Below, piece after piece: positions 16,255 through 24,925 of a DNA stretch of 50,002 nucleotides; position 1 is the stretch's first letter; each line of letters begins with the position of its first letter. Location: positions 1-50,002 of the forward strand of contig JAUVYV010000025.1 in NCBI GenBank assembly GCA_030602885.1, given 5' to 3'. Origin of the DNA: Phycisphaerales bacterium. Lineage in GTDB: Bacteria > Planctomycetota > Phycisphaerae > Sedimentisphaerales > Anaerobacaceae. Under the pieces are notes generated by a model. That model did no database searches. It was not told the DNA's origin and was given only the letters and a program-made list of their open reading frames with translations. A program made the position numbers and the translations under genes.

Positions 16255-18723
16255 TCAATCTTGAGGGTAGATGATGATACGGTCGTGAACCATAATTATC
16301 AGGTCGTCTCTGCCGTCGCCCGTCACGTCGCTGACCTTCAACTCTCGCGGCTCAATGGTTCTCTGACCTGACTGCCTGCTGCTGTCGCGATAGCTCTTCT
16401 GCTCGAACACCTTGAATCGCATCGCAGGGGTCACTTGGCCCTCGCCGGCCAGGGCAAGTATCTCAATATGGTTTCGTTTGTACTCCACCATGATAATGTC
16501 AACCAGCCCGTCCGAGTTTATGTCACCGGCCGTCAGATTTCCGTACCTGCCCTCCTTTATCTTCGTTTCATAGTTGAACTGTAGCTCCGGATGCTCCTGC
16601 ACACTCCCGCGTCTCGGCGGTGTGATAAGCGCGAACTTCTCGGCGTCGAACAGCAGAATGCTTTTCGCTACCCCCCCGGTGAGCGATTCGTACAGCATCT
16701 TCACGCCGCTTGCAGCGCTCCACCTGCCCACGTTCACTTCTTTATCGAAGCGGTATGTCTTGTCTTCTGCCGCTCTTAGAATCTGCAACTGTCCCTTCTG
16801 TCCGTCCAGCAGAAGTATCTCGGCAGTACTGCCCGGCCCGGATGAGTCAATGTCAAAAACGCCAACCGCCGATACCTTGTTCTCCGTGTTCTTCGCATTG
16901 TATTGGTCGATGACACTCCACTTCCGGCCATTTAAAAGGATAAGACTCCTCGCAAAATTACCCTGAGCCACAAGCAGCTCCTCGCCCGGCTGACCGTCAA
17001 CGTCGGCTGTTGCAATCGACCGTGCGCTTGCCTCTTTGATTAAGCTTGACTGTGCCCTCGGTGAATCGAAAAACTCAAATCTTCTGGGCTCGCTCTGCCG
17101 AATCAATATGGGCGATTCGTATTTCACAAAAATAATAACGTCCTTCATTCCGTCCTGGTCGACATCAATCACTCTAAGGGCCGCAGGATTTGAAGCCAGC
17201 TTGGAAAGCTCAACACGACTCTCCGCCGCACCTCCGTTTTTATTTGGCTCTGCTCCCTCGTTTCCCTCGGCCCTGCCCACAGAATACGCTACCTCGAAAT
17301 ACCTCGAGCCGCCTTCTGCCTTCGCTACGTAAACGCAATCGACATCACCATCACCGTCGACATCCGATAGCTCCATCGCAAGCGGTTCGCCGCTCAAAGC
17401 TATCGGTTTCGGAAATGATAGTCTGTTGTTTTCGTACATGCTGATGCCGATTGCCTTCTCTTTGACGCTCAACACCCCCAAATCTGTTTTCCCGTCCCCG
17501 CCCATCTCCGCCGCCGAGACGCTCTCTATATCGGAAAAAGCCGGAAATCGCACCGCCTCTGCCAGCCCCTGCCGTGCAACCTGCCTGTAGAACATAAGCT
17601 CAGCCGCACCGGGGTCGCTTATCACCACATCAGTCAGGCCGTCTCCGTCAAAATCTCCGACCGCCAGGTCGCGCTGCCCGCTTCCCTCGCCGTGGGCAAG
17701 AGGGTAAAACAATATCGGCCAGTCCGCCTCGTCACCCTCTTGAGCCGCAAACTTATAGCATATCAACCGCTTGCTCACCGCATCAACGGTCAGTATTTCA
17801 TCGCCGACAATACCGTCCACATTGGCGAGCTCAAACGCAAGCGGTTTTTCAATGAAGAAGTGCACGTGAGGCCCTAATTCTTTGCTCGCAAGCCCAAAAC
17901 GCACATGGACCGGTTTTTCGTCACCTTCCGTCACAAGTACGAGGTCGTTGCGGCTGTCTCCGTTCAGGTCGCCGACGGCCACCGACACCGGACGCGCTGC
18001 GCTGGCGTACTTCACCGCCTCTGCCAACGAGCCGTCTTTTCTCTGCAGAATGATATATACCCCGTCGTTACTCGCGCATACAAGGTCGTCGGCTCCGTCG
18101 CCGTTCAGGTCCGCACATGCCAACCCTTTGGCGCTCAGTATCCCGTCATCTATGGTTATCTTCTTTCTCGTATGCCAGCTAAGGGACTTGGCCTTTCGCT
18201 CCTCAGCTTTGCCTGACTTTTGCAGCACCACATAAAGCCCTCTCGGCTCGCCGTAAAACGCCAGGTCTGTCAGCCCGTCCGAATTTAGGTCGCCACATAC
18301 AAGACTATACATCCTCTGTGAAACCGCTACATTTTGTCGCTTGAACCGTGTAGGACCGACAAGCGTGTTTATGTCAACATCGTTCGGATCGACAGTTACC
18401 TCCGGCTCGTCGGGACCGAAGGCCTCCTTCTGTATCAGCAGCTCAATCTTCGCCTTCCTGTTGTTCGCCACTGCGATATCGTTTCGACTGTCGCCGTCGA
18501 AATCAGCTATGCACAGATTCTGGACGCCCCAGTCTAACTTGACTATCTCCATCTCGCCGAATCCGTAATACGCCGAGATTTCGTTTATATCCGCCCCTTC
18601 GATTTTCGATTTTTGATTTTTGATTTTTGATTTTTCTTCGCCCATACTGCTGCACACTCGCGCCCACCCGCCCAGCAGCGCTACAAGGCCGGCTGTCATC
18701 ATTACCGCTTTGATCGACTTCAC
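16255..18723 (-). CDS. Exported FG-GAP/VCBS repeat protein
   Basis: An 822-residue protein with an N-terminal hydrophobic signal (about 5-20) and at least a dozen FG-GAP/VCBS-type calcium-loop repeats, for example DFDGDSRNDIAVAN, DLNSDGLTDLAFYG, DLNGDGADDLVCAS, DFDGDGLTDVVISD, DVDGDGDVDCVYVA, DINSDGLVDIIMVE and DVTGDGRDDLIIMV. The repeats should fold into one or two seven-bladed beta-propellers outside the cytoplasm. The ligand is unknown. GTG 18723 has GGAGGTG just upstream. Residues of about 31-42 (KSKIKNQKSKIE) are encoded by a 7-bp DNA repeat directly after the signal and look like a low-complexity insertion. It stands alone between an AsmA-like gene and mnmA. Confidence 0.85.
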   Translation of the reverse strand: MKSIKAVMMTAGLVALLGGWARVCSSMGEEKSKIKNQKSKIEGADINEISAYYGFGEMEIVKLDWGVQNLCIADFDGDSRNDIAVANNRKAKIELLIQKEAFGPDEPEVTVDPNDVDINTLVGPTRFKRQNVAVSQRMYSLVCGDLNSDGLTDLAFYGEPRGLYVVLQKSGKAEERKAKSLSWHTRKKITIDDGILSAKGLACADLNGDGADDLVCASNDGVYIILQRKDGSLAEAVKYASAARPVSVAVGDLNGDSRNDLVLVTEGDEKPVHVRFGLASKELGPHVHFFIEKPLAFELANVDGIVGDEILTVDAVSKRLICYKFAAQEGDEADWPILFYPLAHGEGSGQRDLAVGDFDGDGLTDVVISDPGAAELMFYRQVARQGLAEAVRFPAFSDIESVSAAEMGGDGKTDLGVLSVKEKAIGISMYENNRLSFPKPIALSGEPLAMELSDVDGDGDVDCVYVAKAEGGSRYFEVAYSVGRAEGNEGAEPNKNGGAAESRVELSKLASNPAALRVIDVDQDGMKDVIIFVKYESPILIRQSEPRRFEFFDSPRAQSSLIKEASARSIATADVDGQPGEELLVAQGNFARSLILLNGRKWSVIDQYNAKNTENKVSAVGVFDIDSSGPGSTAEILLLDGQKGQLQILRAAEDKTYRFDKEVNVGRWSAASGVKMLYESLTGGVAKSILLFDAEKFALITPPRRGSVQEHPELQFNYETKIKEGRYGNLTAGDINSDGLVDIIMVEYKRNHIEILALAGEGQVTPAMRFKVFEQKSYRDSSRQSGQRTIEPRELKVSDVTGDGRDDLIIMVHDRIIIYPQD
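18601..18635. repeat. Heptanucleotide tandem repeat inside the FG-GAP gene
   Basis: Five 7-bp units: one GATTTTC followed by four GATTTTT (plus-strand reading). Because 7 is not a multiple of 3, adding or losing one unit would shift the frame of the FG-GAP gene, a typical arrangement for slippage-driven on/off switching. A related TTTTTGATTTTT run also lies at about 16191-16206. Confidence 0.8.
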
Positions 18724-18813
18724 AGCGCACCTCCAGGAAGAAAACAGATATTTCTAAACCAACGACGACTAAAGTAAAGATGCTGCGGGCCCTGAGATAA
18801 GCGACCCTCGCCG

Positions 18814-19629
18814 CTACTCTTCTTTTTTCTTGCCGCCCAATAAGTCTTTAAGGCCGCCCAGGACATCTTTCCCTGCATCTGTCGTCGTCTCAAGCAGCTT
18901 TTGGCCCTCTTGGGTTGCCGATTTACCTAAGTCTATCGTCGTCCCAAGCGCCGAGCCAATCCCCTTGACCATATCATCGGGCAATAACCCCACACCCTGC
19001 TTGGCCACGCCCGCTGCAATTGCCGCTAAAATCTTGCCCGTCAGCACCCCTACGCTGAGTTTATCATCGCTGCCAAGGTCCTCCATCACTATCGGGTCTA
19101 TGTTCAAGCTCACAGTATCGGTCTTGCCCGGCACCGGCAGCAGCTTGACCTTGACGTTCGTATTGGTGATCTCAAGCCTGTCCACATGAAGATTCTTGCC
19201 CTCCGGCTGTTCCTCCGCCTTCTCTGCCTTTGGCAGTCGGTCTATTATCTCCTTCAGGTTGTTGCTCAGCCCTTTCTGTTCCATCGTCAGCCTGGCCCCG
19301 TCCAGTTTTATTTCCTTGATATTCACGGTGTCGCTCAGCAGCGAGCCGATACTAACGGCTACTTGTCCCTGGTCTAATTCCAGCAGATTCTCATTCGCAT
19401 ACCCCTCCGGATTTTTGACAACCAGCCCCTCGATGCCCACCCTGCCCCGCAATATGGAAAGGTCCACATCCTTAATCGTAACAGCCACTCCAAGCGCCTT
19501 GCTCGCCGCCGTCTCAACAGCGCTCTTAATCATACTCTCGCTGGAAAGGTAGAAGGCGATTACCAAGACCACCAACAGAACAGCAACTGCCGAGAGCACA
19601 CGGATTACAATTTTTTTTGCGGCCTTCAT
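18814..19629 (-). CDS. AsmA-like envelope protein
   Basis: A 271-residue protein with one N-terminal membrane segment (about 9-27, VLSAVAVLLVVLVIAFYL), then an AsmA/DUF748-type beta region: TAASKALGVAVTIKDVDLSILRGRVGIEGLVVKNPEGY and TVNIKEIKLDGARLTMEQ. The C-terminal third is alanine/glycine/lysine-rich and ends KKKEE. AsmA-like proteins sit in the inner membrane facing the periplasm and are linked to lipid transport to the outer membrane. GGAGGG just upstream favours ATG 19629 over TTG 19644. It is 56 bp after the PNPOx gene, possibly cotranscribed. Confidence 0.75.
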   Translation of the reverse strand: MKAAKKIVIRVLSAVAVLLVVLVIAFYLSSESMIKSAVETAASKALGVAVTIKDVDLSILRGRVGIEGLVVKNPEGYANENLLELDQGQVAVSIGSLLSDTVNIKEIKLDGARLTMEQKGLSNNLKEIIDRLPKAEKAEEQPEGKNLHVDRLEITNTNVKVKLLPVPGKTDTVSLNIDPIVMEDLGSDDKLSVGVLTGKILAAIAAGVAKQGVGLLPDDMVKGIGSALGTTIDLGKSATQEGQKLLETTTDAGKDVLGGLKDLLGGKKKEE

Positions 19630-19685
19630 TTGCTCGCCCTCCAAAAATATTTTCCTGTTTCAGAATTCGTTATTTTTCACTGTCT

Positions 19686-20066
19686 TTACTTATTGCTGGT
19701 CAAAGGCCTGATTTTATTCACCTTGAAATACACAAAGTCCCTGGGCGTCTGCTCCGGAGCGCGACTTTTTCTCTCGTATTTCTTTTTCATCTCTTCAATA
19801 CGTTTGGAATTCGACTCCTCACCCAGCTTGACAAGATATAACCTTTTGCCCTTGTACCCTTGCCCTTCCTCAACGAACATATACGCCGCCTTGGGATTCG
19901 ATTCCAGATTCAGATGGCTCAGCCGCTCCGGCATACTGAAACCTACGGTCTCTTCATCAATCACGTAAGGCCGAGTATAAATCACCAGATCAATATTCCC
20001 CTCGACATCGCTCGTGGCCAAAACCCCCATACCCTCTGTCTTTTCGAAATACTCAGCCAACCCCAC
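19686..20066 (-). CDS. Pyridoxamine 5-phosphate oxidase-fold protein
   Basis: A 126-residue split-barrel protein. LATSDVEGNIDLVIYTRPYVIDEETVGFSMPERLSHLNLESNPKAAYMF is the FMN-binding core layout of PNPOx-like proteins, and the C-terminal segment FVYFKVNKIRPL closes the barrel. Members bind FMN, haem or F420; which applies here cannot be told. GTG 20066 is supported by GGAG seven bases upstream. It is too short to be a true pyridoxine oxidase (PdxH, about 210 residues). Confidence 0.8.
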   Translation of the reverse strand: MGLAEYFEKTEGMGVLATSDVEGNIDLVIYTRPYVIDEETVGFSMPERLSHLNLESNPKAAYMFVEEGQGYKGKRLYLVKLGEESNSKRIEEMKKKYERKSRAPEQTPRDFVYFKVNKIRPLTSNK

Positions 20067-20116
20067 AACTGTCTCCTTTGCACATCATTTCTTTTAAGGT
20101 GTTCATATCGATTTAA

Positions 20117-20881
20117 TCAGAACTTGTACATCGCGCCGGCCAAAATCGAAATCTCGTAGTCATCATCCACAATAGGGCTGTCCGTAATTTCATTGTTGAG
20201 CCATTCGTAGCTGAACTGGGCGAACAAGCTCCACTTCTCGTCGAGCTTGTAGTCTGTGCCAAGACCCGCAAACCAGTTCACGCCCGACCCCGCGCTGTAA
20301 GCCGGGCGCCCGACCTTCGTCTCATCGCTCCGTACTCCATAGTAGTAATCAGCAAGGTCGTTGCTCAACCATGAAAAGCCCACAAACGGCGTTATACCTA
20401 ACTTGTCCTCTTGAAAGGTCCTTGAATAACTGACACTCATTTCTTCACCGTCGTATTCGCTTAGCGCATCTTTAAGCGCCGTAACCTTTAAGGTACCCCA
20501 GTCGCCGAACACCGAAAACGCACCCCCAATATCGACCGTCATGTGTCGATCGCCCATACCCTCCAGGTCGTCGCTGTCATCCTCATCGTAGCCGTCGAAT
20601 CGCCATTTGCCCACCGCATCAAACGTCCAGCTCTCTCCCGCCAGCAGTCGGTAACCTGCCGTTGCCCCCGATATGAAAAACCGTCCGCTTTTGTACATAA
20701 TAAGCGGTATCGGGTACGCTTTGGCATCCATCCCCTTGTACGGCTTGCTTGTCATCACTACCCCCGGACCAAGTGTCAAGCTGGTTACGTTTGCGTCCTG
20801 CCCCGCGTCCTCTGCTCCAAACGCAAAGCCGCACAAAGACAAAACAAGTACAGCCGCAACAACTACTCTTTCACGTCTCAT
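20117..20881 (-). CDS. MipA/OmpV-like outer membrane protein
   Basis: A 254-residue protein. Signal peptide about 1-22 (VVVAAVLVLSLCGFAFGA), then a beta-barrel pattern: GPGVVMTSKPYKGMDAKAYPIPLIMYKSGRFFISG is the start typical of the MipA/OmpV family, and the chain ends YEISILAGAMYKF with the terminal aromatic residue of outer membrane barrels. ATG 20881 is preferred because GGGGAAGAG precedes it; the frame opens at 20908. MipA-like proteins are linked to murein-enzyme scaffolding or small-molecule passage; the role here is open. It confirms a Gram-negative envelope. Confidence 0.8.
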   Translation of the reverse strand: MRRERVVVAAVLVLSLCGFAFGAEDAGQDANVTSLTLGPGVVMTSKPYKGMDAKAYPIPLIMYKSGRFFISGATAGYRLLAGESWTFDAVGKWRFDGYDEDDSDDLEGMGDRHMTVDIGGAFSVFGDWGTLKVTALKDALSEYDGEEMSVSYSRTFQEDKLGITPFVGFSWLSNDLADYYYGVRSDETKVGRPAYSAGSGVNWFAGLGTDYKLDEKWSLFAQFSYEWLNNEITDSPIVDDDYEISILAGAMYKF

Positions 20882-21064
20882 ATTCTCTTCCCCTTGAAAG
20901 CCGTTCAATTATTTCTACGTACACACCGGCCCCGAAAGGCAGCCCAATTGTATGCCTTACACGCGCAAAATCAACCGGAAATTACACGATATGCCGGATT
21001 TGGTTCTCAGGATTGCGAATTACCTGTTTTTGTGCAAATTGGCTGGGTTATTCACGCCGCCGGA

Positions 21065-22666
21065 CTACAGCCCACGGCCAATCGCCTCGACAAGCTTCTC
21101 ATCCACATCCGCCCCCAGCGCCCTGGCCTTTTCTATGTGCTCCAACGCCGGCTCGAACTGCTTCAGATTGTAGTACGCATAAGCGAGCCCTTGATGCGCA
21201 TCGCCCATCATCGGGTCAATGCCCACCGACTTGTTGTATGCACTCACTGCCTTATCGTATTGGCCCTTGTTCGAATACCCCGCACCGATATTGTAGTAAA
21301 TCGTCGCATCGTCGCCCCTGATCTCCGCTGCTCTCTCGTAATATTCTATCGCCTTATCAAACTGCTTCTTGCCGAAATAAGCATTACCAAGACCGACCAG
21401 CGCTTCGGCCTGCTTCGGATTAATTGCCAGCGCCTTCTTGTATGCCTTAATCCCGTCATCCGTCTCATCGCCTCTGACATAGCACCGCCCCAGTCCGCAA
21501 TACGCCTCTGCCAGTTCCCCATTCATTCGCAGCGCCTTCCTGTACAACGATATCGCATTCTCGCAGTCACCCGACTGACTGTAAACCTCGCCAAGCTCAC
21601 CGTACAAGCTCGCATTGCCCGGCTCCAGCTCAATCGCCTCCTGCAACGCCGATTTCGCCTGCCCGAACAGACCCTGTCTGCTGTAAGCCATCGCTATGTT
21701 CCGGTAGGCGTCCACGAAATTCGGCTCGAGCCGAATTGCCTGACTATATTCTAAAACCGCGTCACTAAGCCATCCCTTCCGCAGGTACGCATTTCCGAGA
21801 TTGCTGTGCACCTTCGCATCGGCTGAATTAATCCCTATCGCCGCTCGATACTCGTTTATCGCATCGTCAGCTCGTCCTTTCTCAAGATAAATGTTCCCAA
21901 GATTCAGCCGCGACTCCGCCAGCCACGGATTTATCTCAACTGCACGCTCAAGCGCTCGCATCGCCATCTCGATGTCACCGACGTCATGGTAAACGTTCCC
22001 TAAATTGTTAAAGAAACATCCCAGCGACTGAAGCTTGTCAAGGTTCGTCATGTAGATGCTGTTTCTTTCATCCTGCGGAACCTTGAACTTCTCTATGTAG
22101 TGTTCATCCGAGGCCGTGCCCCCTTTGCTTGTTGCCTCTATATTGAAACGCACGCCTCCGTCGTCATACCTGACGAAAAAATGACCCGGCACTACCACGC
22201 CGTACAAAGCCAGGCCAAGCCGCTCACCTATCGCCAGATAAAGAATCGACAAGCTCAGACAATACCCACGCTTGCGGTCCATCACCGAATGCAGGAACAA
22301 ATCATCCGCCTCGTCTGCCCTCTCGACCGACCTGAACCCAAGCTCCTCGAACAAATACTCGTTTATCTCGCCCACAATCTTGTACTTCGCCTTTATACCT
22401 TTCTCTTCGACTCGCCTGCGAATCTCAAGAGCCATCTCATCGAGTCGCCCCTGATATCTCCGCCCCGCAACAATGTCACTCCACTGCTCGGAGACAATCA
22501 ACGCCGCCGTCCCTATGTCCGTCTCTTCCGGTGCAAGTCGAAGAACCTGTTCTATCGAACGAACATAAAGCCCACGCAGACCCTCATTCGCTAACGGCTC
22601 TTCGCTCACACACTGAGCCGACAGGAAAAACAACAAACCCGCACTCGTCAGAATAAGCTTTTTCAT
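21065..22666 (-). CDS. Exported transglutaminase-like (SirB1-type) TPR protein
   Basis: A 533-residue protein. Signal peptide about 1-18 (LILTSAGLLFFLSAQC; the C at 19 could be a lipidation site). Residues 35-200 form a SirB1/transglutaminase-like domain: DDLFLHSVMDRKRGYCLSLSILYLAIGERLGL with the candidate catalytic cysteine, and VVPGHFFVRYDDGG with the histidine. From about 220 to 510 run roughly nine TPR units (NLGNVYHDVGDIEMAMRALERAVEINP; NLGNAYLRKGWLSDAVLEYSQAIRLEP). AAGGAG precedes ATG 22666. It starts 3 bp after the MATE gene stop, so they form one transcript. Likely a periplasmic scaffold; the substrate is unknown. Confidence 0.85.
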   Translation of the reverse strand: MKKLILTSAGLLFFLSAQCVSEEPLANEGLRGLYVRSIEQVLRLAPEETDIGTAALIVSEQWSDIVAGRRYQGRLDEMALEIRRRVEEKGIKAKYKIVGEINEYLFEELGFRSVERADEADDLFLHSVMDRKRGYCLSLSILYLAIGERLGLALYGVVVPGHFFVRYDDGGVRFNIEATSKGGTASDEHYIEKFKVPQDERNSIYMTNLDKLQSLGCFFNNLGNVYHDVGDIEMAMRALERAVEINPWLAESRLNLGNIYLEKGRADDAINEYRAAIGINSADAKVHSNLGNAYLRKGWLSDAVLEYSQAIRLEPNFVDAYRNIAMAYSRQGLFGQAKSALQEAIELEPGNASLYGELGEVYSQSGDCENAISLYRKALRMNGELAEAYCGLGRCYVRGDETDDGIKAYKKALAINPKQAEALVGLGNAYFGKKQFDKAIEYYERAAEIRGDDATIYYNIGAGYSNKGQYDKAVSAYNKSVGIDPMMGDAHQGLAYAYYNLKQFEPALEHIEKARALGADVDEKLVEAIGRGL

Positions 22667-22669
22667 TGC

Positions 22670-24115
22670 TCAAAACTCCTTCACCGCTGCACCGTTCTCC
22701 ACCACAACGCCAATAGCTCTACGCTTGAACAAATCAATCTGTTTCCACCTGTTGGTCCTGAACCGCAGATAATTCGCTAACGCCATCACCGCCACGCTGA
22801 TAATCCCCGCTGCCCAGGGCCCGACCGAACCAATCCCAGGCACTAATCGCACAGTCAAATAGCCGCCCAGCCCAAGTATTACCACCGCTCCGATTGCTGA
22901 TGCTATCGCAAGCCATATCGTATCTCCCGCCCCACGCAATACCCCGCTGTAAATCGTCCGTATCGCATGAAACGCCTGATAAACCGCCGCCAATATCAAA
23001 ATCTTCGCCCCTGTCTCTATTACCCTATCGTCACTCGACCACACCCGCATAAGCTGCTCACGAAATATCAAAAAACACAATCCCACCACCGCAACATAGA
23101 ACATCGCCATCCGCAGGCTCGTTAACGTTTGCTTGACCGCCGTTTCAACTCTGCCAGCTCCTATCGATTTGCCCACCGCCGCCGTCAATGCAATACGAAT
23201 GCCCACAATCGGCATTATCGATACGTTCGTGCACGCCAAAGCTGCGCTCGTCGCCGCCTGTGCCTCCTTGCCGAACCTGCCCACTAACCAGAACAGTATC
23301 GCCCCCCATATCGCCACATTCAGCATCAGCTCCAGACCCGCCGGCACACCCACCTTTATCAAATCACCCATCTTGGTAAAGTCCACCCTTAATGTTCGCC
23401 TGCTCTCGAACTCCCGCCCGACGGACCCACTCAAAAACATCCCCACCCTTATAATGGCACCGACCATTATTCCGATGAATGTTCCCCAGCCCGCCCCTGC
23501 AATCCCCATCGCAGGAAAACCCAGCTTGCCGAAAATCAACACATAATTCGCCGCAACATTCACAACCTGAGCACACAGCGCTGCATACATGTTTATGACA
23601 GGCCGATGTATCCCCATGAAAAACTCGCTGCACGCCCACACAAATATCACCGCGACGATCGCATATAGCATTATCCGAAAATAGATCACTTCCAGCACGG
23701 CAACGTCCGGCTCATGACCCATCGCCTCAAATATCGCAGGCGCCAAAGGCCAACCAATCGCCAGAACAACCGCCGCATATACCCACCCCATGTAAATCGC
23801 CTGCCAACAGTAGCTCGAACAGTTCGCCTTCTCACCCCTGCCTAAGCTCTGGCTCACAAAAGTCGCCACGCTCACAAACACACCTAAAATGAACGCCCCC
23901 GGTATGAAGCTGACGAACCCAGCCGGCAGAATCGCCGCCAAAGCCGCCGTCCCTAATCGTGACACCATCAGCCGGTCAACGAGCTGCATCACCGTAAACG
24001 ACACCGTCGTCACTATCATCGGCGCCGCTAACCTCAGCATATACCGCAGGCTCGTCTCGTCCTCACTAAGCCGGCTACCCTCCGCTTGCTCCAATAAGCT
24101 TTTATTTCCACCCAT
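22670..24115 (-). CDS. MATE family efflux transporter
   Basis: A 481-residue inner membrane protein with about 12 hydrophobic segments in two homologous halves. The N-terminal half has LAAPMIVTTVSFTVMQLVDRLMVSRLGTAALAA, the classic MATE start, and the second half has GVPAGLELMLNVAIWGAILFWLVGRFG and FHAIRTIYSGVLRGAGDT. MATE proteins export cationic drugs or metabolites in exchange for sodium or protons. ATG 24115 is chosen over an in-frame TTG at 24118. Operon with the TPR-transglutaminase gene downstream. The substrate is not predictable. Confidence 0.93.
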   Translation of the reverse strand: MGGNKSLLEQAEGSRLSEDETSLRYMLRLAAPMIVTTVSFTVMQLVDRLMVSRLGTAALAAILPAGFVSFIPGAFILGVFVSVATFVSQSLGRGEKANCSSYCWQAIYMGWVYAAVVLAIGWPLAPAIFEAMGHEPDVAVLEVIYFRIMLYAIVAVIFVWACSEFFMGIHRPVINMYAALCAQVVNVAANYVLIFGKLGFPAMGIAGAGWGTFIGIMVGAIIRVGMFLSGSVGREFESRRTLRVDFTKMGDLIKVGVPAGLELMLNVAIWGAILFWLVGRFGKEAQAATSAALACTNVSIMPIVGIRIALTAAVGKSIGAGRVETAVKQTLTSLRMAMFYVAVVGLCFLIFREQLMRVWSSDDRVIETGAKILILAAVYQAFHAIRTIYSGVLRGAGDTIWLAIASAIGAVVILGLGGYLTVRLVPGIGSVGPWAAGIISVAVMALANYLRFRTNRWKQIDLFKRRAIGVVVENGAAVKEF

Positions 24116-24225
24116 CAATCAGCTCTGAACTGCAAATTACCTGCGCACATTCCTTCATACCGATTTACAGTAATTGATTAACGCACGAATTGCAATAAGC
24201 CGTGTCCCTCCTCTCAATTCCGGCT

Positions 24226-24522
24226 CTAAGCACCCGCCGCCAATATATTCATCGCCGTCCCAGCCGATATCCCATCGACCTGCACTGTCTTGACCGGATT
24301 TGTTTGCCCCCTGACTATGGCAACGGCGTTCTTTCTGACCCCCAGTTTCTTCGCAAGAAAGTCTATCACCGACTTATTGGCCTTTCCCTTCTCCGGCTGT
24401 GCTGCTATTTTCACTTTCAGCATCCCATCCAGCACCCCCGCAATCGCCGTCCTGCTCGACCCCGGCACCACCTTCACTGTAAATACCACTCCACCCTCAA
24501 CTTCTTTGATTTCTAATCCCAA
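24226..24522 (-). CDS. DUF167 (YggU-like) protein
   Basis: A 98-residue DUF167 protein. GGVVFTVKVVPGSSRTAIAGV, LKVKIAAQPEKGKANKSVIDFLAKKLGVRKNAVAIVRGQ is the complete family signature. The function of the family is not established. The start is TTG 24522, which has a perfect GGGAGG six bases before it; no ATG lies in a suitable place. It sits 52 bp after the small conserved gene below and shares its direction. Confidence 0.9.
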   Translation of the reverse strand: MGLEIKEVEGGVVFTVKVVPGSSRTAIAGVLDGMLKVKIAAQPEKGKANKSVIDFLAKKLGVRKNAVAIVRGQTNPVKTVQVDGISAGTAMNILAAGA

Positions 24523-24574
24523 ATCTGCCCTCCCGCGTTTGGCCTTTTGTCATCCTCAACCTGCAACCTGCAAC

Positions 24575-24877
24575 TCACTCGATGCTCTCTCGCAGGTTTG
24601 CCCCAATCGCCATTTGCACGTACTTCTCAATCTGCTCAGCCAACTCACCCAACGTCGGAAGCTGAAAGTCCTCGTAATGGCCCGGCACGAATTCGTTGTT
24701 CAGCGCCTTCTTCTCGATCTTTACTCGTATGACCGACGGCTGGTCGCCCCCTTTGCTGAAATCGCTGTCCTTATGCTCGCTCAGCTCGACCCGCCAGTTC
24801 TCGCTGATAAACACAAGGCACATACCCGTGTAAATCGCCGTCGGAAAATAATCCATTAATAACTTCAGCGTCTCCAT
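24575..24877 (-). CDS. Small hypothetical protein
   Basis: A 100-residue acidic protein (METLKLLMDYFPTAIYTG at the N-terminus, LGELAEQIEKYVQMAIGANL near the C-terminus). No membrane segment or signal peptide, and no motif that I recognise. GGTGAG precedes ATG 24877. Codon use matches the neighbours, and the position in a co-directional run with the DUF167 gene supports a real gene. Function unknown. Confidence 0.65.
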   Translation of the reverse strand: METLKLLMDYFPTAIYTGMCLVFISENWRVELSEHKDSDFSKGGDQPSVIRVKIEKKALNNEFVPGHYEDFQLPTLGELAEQIEKYVQMAIGANLRESIE

Positions 24878-24925
24878 AGCTCACCACTCCAAATCACTGC
24901 CACTGGTCACAGGTCGCATTATATG

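Noticed and set aside
20543-21754. 403-codon plus-strand ORF
   Set aside because: It spans the antisense of two recognised genes and the gap between them; composition is that of a frame shadow.
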